DNA of 41,341 nucleotides from Candidatus Kapaibacterium sp. GTDB taxonomy: Bacteria > Bacteroidota > Ignavibacteria > Kapaibacteriales > Kapaibacteriaceae. The DNA is taken from contig JAURGP010000017.1 of the NCBI GenBank assembly GCA_030833725.1, forward strand, positions 1-41,341. Reading direction: 5' to 3'. A program made the position numbers and the translations under genes. Below are positions 32,538-40,843 of the stretch, piece after piece (positions within the stretch are counted from its first letter, which is position 1; each line of letters opens with the position of its first letter). Under the pieces are notes generated by a model, which was not told the origin of the DNA, did not search any database, and saw only the letters and a program-made list of their open reading frames with translations.

Positions 32538-33454
32538 GCAACAACAAGCCCGCGCAGAAGAAACCCTCATCGCCCTACCTTCAACCGGATGTAGTTGCCA
32601 AGTTGGGCTCCATGGAGCTACGTGCTCGGCTCGTGGTGGAGGGTTTTATTACGGGGTTGCACAAGAGTCCGTTTCATGGATTCAGCGCCGAGTTCTCGGA
32701 GCATCGCCAGTACCGAGCTGGGGACGATCTCAAACATATCGACTGGAAGATTTACGGCAGGTCCGACCGCTTCTACGTGAAGCAGTACGAGGATGAAACC
32801 AATCTCCGATGCCTCATTGCCGTTGATCAGAGTGCTTCGATGGGCTATGCCTCACCAGGGATGGTCACCAAGTTTGCCTATGCCAGCTACCTTGCTGCAG
32901 CCTTGTCATATCTGATCTTACAGCAGCGCGATGCTGCAGGCCTTGCCACATTTAGTACGGACGTGGCACAGTACCTTCCGCCGAGATCGGCTCTGTCGTA
33001 CCTGCATCAGCTGATGGGTGCGCTGGAACAGGGCCAACCGTCGGACAGCACGGGTACGGCTACTGCGCTGCATCACCTAGCAGAGCGCTTCACTCGTCGG
33101 GGGTTAGTGGTTCTGATCAGCGACCTCTTCGATGATCCACAGCAGATCCTGCAAGCTCTGCGCCACTTCCGGCATCAGCGGCACGATGTGCTGGTGATGC
33201 ACGTGATGGATCCCCGTGAAGTAGACTTCAACCTCGGTAGCCCCGCCGTGTTTCGCGACCTGGAAACCGGCCTAGAGATCACCACGCAGCCGCAACAGAT
33301 ACGAGCAGCCTACGCCGCCACGGTGGAGGACTTCTGCACCACCATCAAGCGCGGCTGTTACGCACAGAACATCGACTATGTTCGTATCACTACGGATACG
33401 CCCTTTGATGTGGCTCTGCGTGAGTATCTGGTCAAGCGGCGTCGCATTCGCTAA
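32534..33454 (+). CDS. DUF58 protein with von Willebrand A-like fold
   Basis: 306 residues, cytoplasmic. The DUF58 core is clear: GLHKSPFHGFSAEFSEHRQY, RAGDDLKHIDWKIYGRSDRF and YVKQYEDETNL. It continues into a vWA-like domain with a metal-site motif DQSAS (D98, S100, S102) and LVVLISDLFDD. Such proteins usually act with a MoxR-type AAA ATPase encoded next door; none is in this window. There is no membrane segment. The 4-base overlap with the upstream regulator indicates cotranslation, but the role is unknown. Confidence 0.9.
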   Translation: MSNNKPAQKKPSSPYLQPDVVAKLGSMELRARLVVEGFITGLHKSPFHGFSAEFSEHRQYRAGDDLKHIDWKIYGRSDRFYVKQYEDETNLRCLIAVDQSASMGYASPGMVTKFAYASYLAAALSYLILQQRDAAGLATFSTDVAQYLPPRSALSYLHQLMGALEQGQPSDSTGTATALHHLAERFTRRGLVVLISDLFDDPQQILQALRHFRHQRHDVLVMHVMDPREVDFNLGSPAVFRDLETGLEITTQPQQIRAAYAATVEDFCTTIKRGCYAQNIDYVRITTDTPFDVALREYLVKRRRIR

Positions 33455-33475
33455 CTCATCTACAGTACTACTGCC

Positions 33476-34357
33476 ATGGTCATCTCTGGGCTACACACTG
33501 CACTGATTACTCCCTTTCAGGCCGACGGATCGCTGGATCTTGCCGCGGTGAAACAGTTGTTAGATCAACAACTCCATGCTGGTGTACAAGGGGTTGTTGT
33601 AGGGGGCTCAACGGGTGAGGCCGCCACGCTAACACTGATGGAGAAGGAAGTGCTCTGGCGCACGGCTGTGGATCATGTGGCGGGCAGGATGCTGGTAGTG
33701 GCCGGGACAGGCACGAATGCTACATCCACAACGGTGGAAGCATCGGTGATGGCGCAGCGTTGTGGTGCTGATGCATTGCTGGTGGTAACGCCGTACTACA
33801 ACAAACCCACCCGTAGCGGCTTGATGGCACACCACAGTGCGATTGCTGATGCAACGCCACTGCCACAGATTCTCTATAACATCCCCGGTCGGAGTGGCCT
33901 GAACATGTCGGCCGAGACACAGCTGGCGCTGGCCGAGGCCGTCCCAACCGTCGTAGCTACAAAGGAAGCCTCGGCAAATCTGGAGCAGATGGGGGAGATC
34001 ATCCGAAATGCGCCGGATACGTTCTCTCTGTTGGCAGGTGACGACGTGCTGGCCCTACCTGTGATCGCCCTTGGAGGTACTGGGGTGATTGCGGTGATGA
34101 GCAACTACGCTCCGGTACTCTACGGGCGATTGGTGCATGCGGCGCTGCAGGGCAATATCTCCGAGGCCCAACGGGTGCAGGAGATCCTCGGGCCGTGGTA
34201 CCAGGCCAACTTCATCGAAACGAATCCGTTACCGGTGAAGTACATCATGCACGTCCTGCATGGCATCGAGCTGCGCTACCGGCTGCCCCTTACCACACCG
34301 ACTGATGCCACGCAGGCAACGCTTCGAACCATGCTGGAGGGTTCCCAGCTTGCGTAG
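33476..34357 (+). CDS. dapA: 4-hydroxy-tetrahydrodipicolinate synthase
   Basis: First committed step of lysine and diaminopimelate biosynthesis: condenses pyruvate with aspartate semialdehyde. 293 residues, the usual length. The Schiff-base lysine is K163 (VVATKEAS) and the catalytic tyrosine is Y134 (ILYNIPGRSG). GGSTGEAATL near residue 45 and TPYYNKPT near 105 are the other signatures. The gene lies 22 bases after the DUF58 gene and its 3' end overlaps the next frame by 8 bases. Confidence 0.96.
   Translation: MVISGLHTALITPFQADGSLDLAAVKQLLDQQLHAGVQGVVVGGSTGEAATLTLMEKEVLWRTAVDHVAGRMLVVAGTGTNATSTTVEASVMAQRCGADALLVVTPYYNKPTRSGLMAHHSAIADATPLPQILYNIPGRSGLNMSAETQLALAEAVPTVVATKEASANLEQMGEIIRNAPDTFSLLAGDDVLALPVIALGGTGVIAVMSNYAPVLYGRLVHAALQGNISEAQRVQEILGPWYQANFIETNPLPVKYIMHVLHGIELRYRLPLTTPTDATQATLRTMLEGSQLA
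33599..33608 (+). repeat. GTAGGGGGCT motif copy in dapA
   Basis: Exact 10-mer, read as Val-Gly-Gly immediately before the STGE active-site motif. Here the protein sequence alone could account for part of the DNA match. Confidence 0.55.
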
Positions 34358-35852
34358 TACTCCGGCTCTCGTAGCGGTAGGTGCAGTTGCGGCGCTGATC
34401 CTGGTAGAACTTCTTCGAATGTTCGTCGCGGCAAACGGTCAGCTAATCTACACCCTGGACGATCCCTACATCCATTTGGCGCTGGCAGAACAGCTCCTGC
34501 ACGGAGTGTACGGCGTGAATCCGGGTGAAATGGCGGCACCATCGTCAAGTATTCTCTGGCCGTTTCTCATGGCTGCCTTCGGAGCGTGGGAGTACGCACC
34601 GCTGGTAGTGAACGTCATTGCGGCACTCGGTACAACGTGGCTCTACGGGCGGATTGCCCAACAGCTGGAGTTGTCTGCTGTCATCCAGGTGGCCGTGGTG
34701 CTGATCCTAGTGGTGTGCACCAACGTGATCGGCCTAGTGATGACAGGAATGGAACATTCGGTGCAGGTGCTGATAACGGTGGCACTGGCCTACGGTATCT
34801 GGCAAGCATCACGCGGTGAACACTTGCGATGGTTGCCGTTGCTGTTGATCATTGCCCCTCTTGTTCGGTACGAGCTGATGGCGATCACCGTACCCAGCTT
34901 GATGCTGCTCTGGTGGTGGGGACAACGCCGTACTACATTGATCGCAGTGGTGGGAACGATCGTGGGAGTAGGGGGCTTCTCCGCCTTCCTTGTAAGCATC
35001 GGTATGGGAGCACTGCCAACGTCGATTCATGTGAAGTCCGCAGTGGTAGAATCGAGCGGAGCACTGCATCAGCTGTTCCTCACCTTCCGTGAGAATCTGA
35101 AACAGCGCCAGGCCGTTGTGCTGTTGTTCGCAGCGGTACTGGCTTGTCTGCGTCCGCGGAACGGACTCTGGTTGGCAGTAGTTGGTGCTGTACTGCTGCA
35201 CCTGCTGGTGGGGCAGTTCGGCTGGTTCTACCGCTATGAAGCCTACATGCTCGCATGGGTAGCATCACTCCTGTTGTTGATGCACCATCGCACGTTGAGC
35301 GAGGTAGTGGGGTCCTTGAACGGATGGATGACAACGATGGCTGCCGCACTACTGGTACTGGCTACCGGAGCCCCCTACATTCAGGGATTGATAGCAGTAC
35401 CCGGAGCAAGTGCAAACATCTATCTGCAGCAGTATCAGATGCATCGGTTTGTGACCGGCTGGTGGAATGATGATGTTGCGGTGAATGACATCGGCTGGGT
35501 GTCCTACCGAAACGAGCATCATGTGTTGGATCTGTGGGGACTGTCGTCGCGCAAAGCGCTGCAGATGCGCTCGCAGAGCACGGATTCCACGTTGCAGTGG
35601 ATGGATCAGCTGGTGCAGGAGCGGAACATTCGCCTAGTGATGTTGTACGAAGATTGGTTTGGCGGTGTCCCCAAGCAATGGACGCTGGTAGGTACGCTGC
35701 ATATGCATCGGCCTCGGGTGACGTCCACACGGGACTTCATCTCCGTGTACGCTACGCAGCCTGCGGCCGTTGAACACATCGCCGCAGCACTGCGCACATT
35801 TCGCACATCACTTCCGGACGGTGCCAGCCTTACGGTAGTGGGGGAGGAGTAG
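34350..35852 (+). CDS. Polytopic membrane protein, probable GT-C-fold glycosyltransferase
   Basis: About 500 residues with roughly 10 hydrophobic segments. After the first segment comes DDPYIHLALAEQLL (D37, D38), resembling the acidic first periplasmic loop of GT-C glycosyltransferases that use lipid-linked sugars. The protein ends in a soluble tail with NDIGWVSYRNEHHVLDLWGL. The start is inferred: TTG at 34350 overlaps the dapA end by 8 bases and yields a short basic N-terminus; no ATG is available nearby. A mannosyl- or arabinosyl-transferase-like role is possible. Its neighbours in lysine and folate synthesis give no functional clue. Confidence 0.65.
   Translation: MRSTPALVAVGAVAALILVELLRMFVAANGQLIYTLDDPYIHLALAEQLLHGVYGVNPGEMAAPSSSILWPFLMAAFGAWEYAPLVVNVIAALGTTWLYGRIAQQLELSAVIQVAVVLILVVCTNVIGLVMTGMEHSVQVLITVALAYGIWQASRGEHLRWLPLLLIIAPLVRYELMAITVPSLMLLWWWGQRRTTLIAVVGTIVGVGGFSAFLVSIGMGALPTSIHVKSAVVESSGALHQLFLTFRENLKQRQAVVLLFAAVLACLRPRNGLWLAVVGAVLLHLLVGQFGWFYRYEAYMLAWVASLLLLMHHRTLSEVVGSLNGWMTTMAAALLVLATGAPYIQGLIAVPGASANIYLQQYQMHRFVTGWWNDDVAVNDIGWVSYRNEHHVLDLWGLSSRKALQMRSQSTDSTLQWMDQLVQERNIRLVMLYEDWFGGVPKQWTLVGTLHMHRPRVTSTRDFISVYATQPAAVEHIAAALRTFRTSLPDGASLTVVGEE
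34968..34977 (+). repeat. GTAGGGGGCT motif copy in the GT-C-like gene
   Basis: Exact 10-mer, read as Val-Gly-Gly inside a membrane segment. Confidence 0.6.
35369..35378 (-). repeat. GTAGGGGGCT motif copy, reverse orientation, in the GT-C-like gene
   Basis: Exact 10-mer on the opposite strand, only about 400 bases from a forward copy in the same gene. It is read as Ala-Pro-Tyr. Confidence 0.6.
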
Positions 35853-35854
35853 TC

Positions 35855-36661
35855 ATGCAGGCGTTTCCACTCATTATGGGTGTGGTAAATGTTACGCCAG
35901 ATTCCTTCAGTGATGGGGGGAAACTGACCACCACGCGCCAGGCCGTGACCTATGCCATGCAGCTCGTGGGTTATGGTGCTGATCTCCTGGATGTAGGGGG
36001 CGAGAGCACGCGGCCCGGAGCGCAACCGGTTGACGTGGCTACCGAGTTGGAACGCGTGATTCCCGTGATTGAGGGTATCCGCAGTGTGGATGCGAACATC
36101 CCCATCAGCATTGATACGATGAAGGCCGACGTTGCACGGGAAGCTGTGGCTGCCGGCGCAACAATCGTGAACGACGTCAGTGCGGGAATGCACGATGCCC
36201 AGATGTTTGGTGTGGTTGCTGCTGCCCGTGTACCGATGATTCTGATGCACATGCAGGGCGAACCTCGTACGATGCAGCAAAGCCCCACGTACACCGATGT
36301 GGTGCAGGATGTTGCTACGTTTCTCGAGGAGCGCGTTGTAGCAGCAGCGCAGGCAGGCGTGCGGGACACATTTGTGGATCCTGGTATTGGCTTTGGTAAG
36401 ACACTCGAGCACAACCTCGAGCTCCTACGCAATCTGGACGTGTTCGCTCGCAGCGCACCCGTGGTGCTGGGGATTTCACGAAAGCGGTTTCTGGGTGCGC
36501 TTACGGGCATCGACAGTGCCGGTCAGCGGGATGTACCTACGGCCCTCATGCACGCCCTTCTCCTACATCAGCCGGTCACCATGATCCGCGTTCACCACGT
36601 GCAGATCCTGCGTCAACTCAGGACGCTGTGGGAGGCCTTTACCGGCCGCGGTACGTATTAA
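35855..36661 (+). CDS. folP: Dihydropteroate synthase
   Basis: Folate biosynthesis: joins p-aminobenzoate to the pterin pyrophosphate; target class of sulfonamides. 268 residues. Signatures are GVVNVTPDSFSDGG (residues about 7-20), DVGGESTRPGA, SIDTMKADVAREAVAAGA, NDVSAG, VDPGIGFGKT and a terminal IRVHHV. It begins 2 bases after the membrane-protein gene. The 3' end overlaps the convergent regulator gene by 23 bases. Confidence 0.96.
   Translation: MQAFPLIMGVVNVTPDSFSDGGKLTTTRQAVTYAMQLVGYGADLLDVGGESTRPGAQPVDVATELERVIPVIEGIRSVDANIPISIDTMKADVAREAVAAGATIVNDVSAGMHDAQMFGVVAAARVPMILMHMQGEPRTMQQSPTYTDVVQDVATFLEERVVAAAQAGVRDTFVDPGIGFGKTLEHNLELLRNLDVFARSAPVVLGISRKRFLGALTGIDSAGQRDVPTALMHALLLHQPVTMIRVHHVQILRQLRTLWEAFTGRGTY
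35993..36001 (+). repeat. GTAGGGGGC motif copy in folP
   Basis: Nine-base core (tenth base G), read as Val-Gly-Gly in the conserved DVGGEST motif, so protein constraint may explain this copy. Confidence 0.4.
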
Positions 36662-38102
36662 CGTCGATCTCGTACTTCCGGATCTTGTTGTGGAGCGTCT
36701 CGCGACTCACTCCCAACATGGCAGCAGCTTTCGACACATTGCCCTTCGTTTTTTCGAGCGTCTGCTCCACCTTGAGTTGGTCCACGCGAGCCAGGTCATC
36801 CTTGAGTGAGCGTTCACTGGAGAGGTCTATCTGGTCCAGCCCGTTCGTACTCCCGGTTTCCGTAGGCGACTTGATCTTTGGCGACGACCCTTCAGAGCCC
36901 ACCGTAACAGACTTCGATCCCGGTGCCGACGGCGAGCGCTTGAGCAGCCGATCCACATCAGCCACTTCCAGCTGATGACTCGACAGTGTCTGCAGAGCCA
37001 CGCGTAGCACACTGGTGAGCTCGCGAACATTTCCCGGCCACGGATACTGTTGCAGGTAGTCCATGGTTGCGGGTGCAATCGACTTGTGATCACCCATTTC
37101 ATTGTTGTGCACCTGAAGGTAGTGCTCAACAATGTGAGGTACGTCATCGGCACGTTCTCTCAGGGCGGGAATGTAGATCTCGCACTCACGCAGTCGGTGG
37201 TAGAGCTGATCGCGGAACCTGCCGTCAGCCATGGCTGTGACCAGGTCTCGGTCGGTGGCCGAGATGAAACGAATGTCGACCTCTTCCGTTTCCACCGAAC
37301 CAACGCGCCGTACAGCCTTCTGCTCCAGCGGCAGCAGGAGGTTGGCTTGCAGCGGCAGAGGCATATCACCAATCTCATCTAGGAAGAGCGTCCCCTTATG
37401 CGCTTGGTGGAATAGTCCGCGTTTGTTCTCCATGGCGCCAGAAAAGGCTCCTCGCACGTGACCAAACAATTCGGACTGAAACAGGTCGCGCGGAATATTG
37501 GGAATGTCCACCGTGATAAACGGATGCTTAGCGCGGCGACTTACGGCGTGGATCGCTTGTGCCACCAGTTTCTTGCCGGTTCCCGTCTCGCCGGTAATCA
37601 GTACGTTCAGGCCGGTGCGGCCAAAGCGCATGATGTTATCGGCAACGTCCATCATCGCAGGACTTCTGCCGATGATTCCCTGATGCTCGATCACCTTGCG
37701 CAGTTCAGCATTGTCGCGATCGGAGCTGATGCGCTCCATTGCCGTGGTGAGCACGCCAACAAGCGTTTCGTTGTTCAGCGTGGACTTGTCGATGAAGTTC
37801 AGCGCACCCAGCTTCGTGGCTCGTACAGCGGTGTCGATGGTTCCCTTGCCGGAAATCATCACCACCGGAATGCGGGGGAAGTGTCGAATGGAATGCCCCA
37901 ACATGTCCAATCCAGTCAACTTCGACTCCGAGCCAAACTCGATGTCTAGCAGCATCAGGCCGATTTCGCTGGCGCGATCATCCAGGATCTTTAAGGCAGC
38001 TTCCGGGCTGTGACAGACGTCCGCCTGCCAGCCTTGGTCGCGCACGACGTCGGCTAGGGTACCGCAGAAGTCACGGTTGTCGTCTACAATCAGAATCTTC
38101 AT
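36639..38102 (-). CDS. NtrC-type sigma-54-dependent response regulator
   Basis: 487 residues. The receiver domain starts KILIVDDN, with phosphorylation site D53 (MLLDIEF) and K106. The AAA+ domain has Walker A GETGTGKK (171-178), the sigma-54 contact loop as GAFSGA (218-223) rather than the usual GAFTGA, Walker B LFLDEIGDM, and FRDQLYHRL. The C-terminal Fis-type helix-turn-helix reads GNVSKAAAMLGVSRETLHNK. A charged/Ser-rich linker precedes it. The start at 38102 overlaps the upstream lipoprotein stop (ATGA); the frame extends upstream only inside that gene. Targets and sensor kinase are not visible. No convincing -24/-12 promoter was seen. Confidence 0.93.
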   Translation of the reverse strand: MKILIVDDNRDFCGTLADVVRDQGWQADVCHSPEAALKILDDRASEIGLMLLDIEFGSESKLTGLDMLGHSIRHFPRIPVVMISGKGTIDTAVRATKLGALNFIDKSTLNNETLVGVLTTAMERISSDRDNAELRKVIEHQGIIGRSPAMMDVADNIMRFGRTGLNVLITGETGTGKKLVAQAIHAVSRRAKHPFITVDIPNIPRDLFQSELFGHVRGAFSGAMENKRGLFHQAHKGTLFLDEIGDMPLPLQANLLLPLEQKAVRRVGSVETEEVDIRFISATDRDLVTAMADGRFRDQLYHRLRECEIYIPALRERADDVPHIVEHYLQVHNNEMGDHKSIAPATMDYLQQYPWPGNVRELTSVLRVALQTLSSHQLEVADVDRLLKRSPSAPGSKSVTVGSEGSSPKIKSPTETGSTNGLDQIDLSSERSLKDDLARVDQLKVEQTLEKTKGNVSKAAAMLGVSRETLHNKIRKYEIDVNTYRGR

Positions 38103-38566
38103 GGACGGAGTTCGTCGGTGGTAGAGGTTACAAGCTGCATGAGGCTGTCGAACAAACGCCGCATGTCCCGACTTTGAAACGTTTGTAGATCTGGATTCCA
38201 CACCGCCTGTAAATATACACCGGTGGTGGGATTGCTATACCGAATGTACCGAGCTCGCTCTCCGGGAGAGTGTAACGCCTGAACCTTTAGGAAGGCATCG
38301 GTCACGGAGAGTGCGGTTTCACAGTACACCTTGTGGTTGATCCATCCAAGGTTCGTGATGGTTGTATCGGGGTTGATCTGTAGTTGTGAGAGTTCTCCAC
38401 GTGCATCGAGCGTATAGGCTTCCTCGCTGACGGTTCCCCACTCGATGATCTGCGTCACCTGTGTTGGTTTGAGACAGGGGGCTGGTTCACGTGCCGATTG
38501 GGCAGTCCCGAGGCAACCCTGGAGCATGGGAACCGCGAGCAACAGCATCATGATCCGTGCCATCAT
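38099..38566 (-). CDS. Small lipoprotein, unknown function
   Basis: 155 residues. Starts at 38566, overlapping the gltX stop (ATGA). The signal peptide ends in the lipobox LQGC with a cysteine near residue 18 (MMLLLAVPMLQGC). The rest is soluble with no recognised domain; visible stretches are IIEWGTVSEEAYTLDARGEL, INPDTTITNLGWINHKVYC and YIRYSNPTTGVYLQAVWNP. Two further Cys (CLKP and YCETA) may form a disulphide. It is cotranslated between gltX and the sigma-54 regulator. Confidence 0.75.
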   Translation of the reverse strand: MMARIMMLLLAVPMLQGCLGTAQSAREPAPCLKPTQVTQIIEWGTVSEEAYTLDARGELSQLQINPDTTITNLGWINHKVYCETALSVTDAFLKVQALHSPGERARYIRYSNPTTGVYLQAVWNPDLQTFQSRDMRRLFDSLMQLVTSTTDELRP

Positions 38567-40032
38567 GCCTGCACCTCGAGGAACGCATCCAGTCGCGGCA
38601 GACACCGCTCCACGCCTAGCAGGGCAACCGTATCGTACAACTCCGCTCCAACGTCGCGATGCGTCAAGACGATGCGCAACGGTTTCATCATGGCGCCTAC
38701 CTTCATGCCGGCTTCTGCAGCACAGGAGCTAGCGAACTGCTTGAAGGCATCGGCATCGCGGAGCACATCCGCTGACAGCCCCGCTCGGAAGTGCGTGAGT
38801 GCCGTGCGCAGGGCATCGTTGGATGTTAGATCCGACCACACCGTGGGATCAACGTTGGCGAGGGTATCGCCAAACAGGTAATCGCCAAAGGTGCCGATAT
38901 CCTTGAGGAAGGTCACGCGCTCCCGCAGGAGCGTAATCACCTTGGCTACGAAGTCGCGATCAATGTAGGTATAGCCCATCTGTGCAAGGTCGGGCAAGAT
39001 CTGATCGGCATAGGTCTCTGGGTTTCCGGCCTTCAGGTACTCGGCATTCATCCAGTCGAGTTTTCGGTAGTCGAAGATGGCGCCGGCTTTGCTGACGCGC
39101 TCCAGCGAGAACGCGGCGATGAGTTCGTCGTGCGAAAAGAGTTCCTGTTCCGTGCCGGGGTTCCAGCCACAGAGCGACACATAGTTGACCAGCGATTCTG
39201 GGAAGTATCCCTTCTTGATGAAATCGGTCACCATGACGTCGCCGTGCCGCTTGCTCATCTTTGACCGATCCGGATTCAGCAAGAGCGGCAGGTGGGCGAA
39301 GGTAGGGGGCTCCCAGCCAAAAGCGCGGTACAGGAGAATGTGCTTGGGCGTAGAGGGCAGCCACTCCTCTCCACGAATCACGTGGGTGATCTCCATGAGG
39401 TGATCGTCCACGACGTTCGCCAGATGGTACGTTGGGAAGCCATCGGATTTCAGCAGAACCTGATCGTCGATCTCACGGCCGTGGACCACCACGTCTCCGC
39501 GAACGTCATCGTGAAATCGGATCTCTTCGTCCAGTGGAACTTTCAAACGAATAACGTGGTCGGCTCCCTCGTCGAGTAGTCGGCGTGTTTCGGCTTCTCC
39601 CAGCGTGTACTGGTTGCGCATGGTGGAGCGGTCGTACTTCGGAGCAATACCGGCGTTCTGCTGGCGCGCACGCATGTCGTCGAGCTCCTGGGCCGAGTCG
39701 AAGGCATAGTAGGCCGTACCGTTCTCCACGAGCTGCATGCCATACTGTCGGTAGAGGTCGAAGCGCTCACTCTGCGTGTAGGGACCGTGTTGTCCTCCCA
39801 CGTGTGGGCCTTCATCGAAGGTGACGCCAGCCCACTTCAACGACGCAATCTGCTCCTCGATAGCCCCTTCCACAAAGCGGGTACGATCGGTGTCTTCGAT
39901 GCGCAGGATGCACACACCATGATGACGGCGGGCGAACAGGTAGTTGTACAGCGCTGTACGCAGGCTACCAATGTGAAGGAAACCAGTGGGGGAGGGGGCA
40001 AATCGAACGCGTACCATAGCAGGTGTTACCAT
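38563..40032 (-). CDS. gltX: Glutamyl-tRNA synthetase
   Basis: Class I synthetase that charges tRNA-Glu; about 489 residues, full length. The HIGH-type motif is HIGS (residues 20-23) after RFAPSPTGFL, then RIEDTDRTR. The KMSKS-type loop is KMSKRHGD (from residue 258), and HVIRGEEWLPSTPKH precedes it. The length and anticodon-binding C-terminal domain distinguish it from the truncated GluQ-type enzyme of queuosine modification, despite queD and queF upstream. The start at 40032 overlaps the queD stop (TGATG). An internal ATG at 40017 (MVRVRF) is an alternative. Confidence 0.95.
   Translation of the reverse strand: MVTPAMVRVRFAPSPTGFLHIGSLRTALYNYLFARRHHGVCILRIEDTDRTRFVEGAIEEQIASLKWAGVTFDEGPHVGGQHGPYTQSERFDLYRQYGMQLVENGTAYYAFDSAQELDDMRARQQNAGIAPKYDRSTMRNQYTLGEAETRRLLDEGADHVIRLKVPLDEEIRFHDDVRGDVVVHGREIDDQVLLKSDGFPTYHLANVVDDHLMEITHVIRGEEWLPSTPKHILLYRAFGWEPPTFAHLPLLLNPDRSKMSKRHGDVMVTDFIKKGYFPESLVNYVSLCGWNPGTEQELFSHDELIAAFSLERVSKAGAIFDYRKLDWMNAEYLKAGNPETYADQILPDLAQMGYTYIDRDFVAKVITLLRERVTFLKDIGTFGDYLFGDTLANVDPTVWSDLTSNDALRTALTHFRAGLSADVLRDADAFKQFASSCAAEAGMKVGAMMKPLRIVLTHRDVGAELYDTVALLGVERCLPRLDAFLEVQA
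39302..39311 (+). repeat. GTAGGGGGCT motif copy in gltX
   Basis: Exact 10-mer on the strand opposite the gene, read as Glu-Pro-Pro-Thr. Confidence 0.6.
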
Positions 40033-40472
40033 CACAGTGTCTGGAGATCCCTGCTGACTTCAGCATAGGTCTTCTCGGTTTCATAAATCCGCACCTTGAC
40101 GTCGAAGATGCGATGGCCTGTTGGGAGCTGGTCCAACTGATGAATGATGTGCTGCAACAGGTAGGCGGCAATGTTCTCTGCCGTGGTTGGTACGTTGATC
40201 TCCACCACCTTCATGGGATGGGAGGCAAAGAACTCACGCATGAGTGTATCGTGGGTATCCAGCAGAAAGCAATGGTCGAGTTCGTCGATCAACGGCTGCA
40301 CCAAGGCTTTTACGTCGAAGTAGTCCATCACCATGCCAGTATGATCAGGTTCTCCTACGAGGATCACCTGTGCTTCGTACGAATGGCCATGAATATTCTT
40401 GCAGAGGCCAGGATGATCGGGCAGTCGGTGCCCCATCTCCCAGCGGAACTGCTTGGCAATGGACGTACGCAT
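40032..40472 (-). CDS. queD: 6-carboxytetrahydropterin synthase / PTPS-family protein
   Basis: Second step towards the queuosine precursor: converts dihydroneopterin triphosphate to 6-carboxytetrahydropterin. 146 residues from the ATG at 40472; a 13-residue extension to 40511 would overlap queF and is rejected. Zinc ligands are H15, H28 and H30 (EMGHRL, NIHGHSY). The catalytic cysteine is C24. MVMDYFDVK and LDHCFLL are further family marks, as is the PTTAENIAAYL stretch. It follows queF by 13 bases. The association with queF supports a queuosine rather than a biopterin role. Confidence 0.92.
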   Translation of the reverse strand: MRTSIAKQFRWEMGHRLPDHPGLCKNIHGHSYEAQVILVGEPDHTGMVMDYFDVKALVQPLIDELDHCFLLDTHDTLMREFFASHPMKVVEINVPTTAENIAAYLLQHIIHQLDQLPTGHRIFDVKVRIYETEKTYAEVSRDLQTL

Positions 40473-40485
40473 CGGCTTGCTCCTG

Positions 40486-40824
40486 TTACTCTTTGACGTA
40501 CTCGGCTTCAATCACCGAGTGGATGCCTCCACGAGCACTAAACTCAGCGGTAATCTTCATCCAGTTTGGATTGCACGCTGCCACCAGGTCATCCAGGATC
40601 TGATTCGTGACGGCTTCGTAGAAGATGCCCTTGTTGCGGAACTCCAGGTAGTAGTACTTCAGCGACTTGAGCTCGATACACGTAGCATCGGGCACGTACT
40701 CTAGCGTGATGGTTGCAAAATCAGGCAGGCCAGTTTTCGGGCACACCGACGTAAACTCTGGATTGACGTGGGTGATCGAAAACGTGCGCCCTGGGCGCGG
40801 ATTCGGAAAGGTTTCAAGTTCCAT
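40486..40824 (-). CDS. queF: 7-cyano-7-deazaguanine reductase, short (type I) form
   Basis: NADPH-dependent reduction of preQ0 to preQ1 in queuosine synthesis. 112 residues, the unimodular form. The nucleophile is C28 ([11 protein letters not shown]), with D35 as proton donor. The family signature [20 protein letters not shown] follows, then the C-terminal GGIHS. The start at 40824 lies only 6 bases after a probable -7 promoter element, so the mRNA may have almost no leader. No preQ1 riboswitch is present. Confidence 0.95.
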   Translation of the reverse strand: MELETFPNPRPGRTFSITHVNPEFTSVCPKTGLPDFATITLEYVPDATCIELKSLKYYYLEFRNKGIFYEAVTNQILDDLVAACNPNWMKITAEFSARGGIHSVIEAEYVKE

Positions 40825-40830
40825 AGACCA

Positions 40831-40838
40831 CAAAAATA
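40831..40838 (-). promoter_or_regulatory. queF: -7 promoter element for queF
   Basis: On the minus strand TATTTTTG matches TAnnTTTG, 6 bases before the queF ATG. It lies 5 bases downstream of a hairpin made of inverted AGGGGGCT arms. The same 5-base spacing is seen at the rpsD promoter. No -33 TTG is evident. Confidence 0.55.
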
Positions 40839-40843
40839 CGCAA

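Noticed and set aside
33599-36001. Explaining the GTAGGGGGCT copies purely as conserved Val-Gly-Gly protein motifs
   Set aside because: This could cover dapA and folP, where VGG is part of the active-site motif. It cannot explain the copies read as APY, PPT or SPLP, or the intergenic ones, nor the repeated choice of the same synonymous codons.
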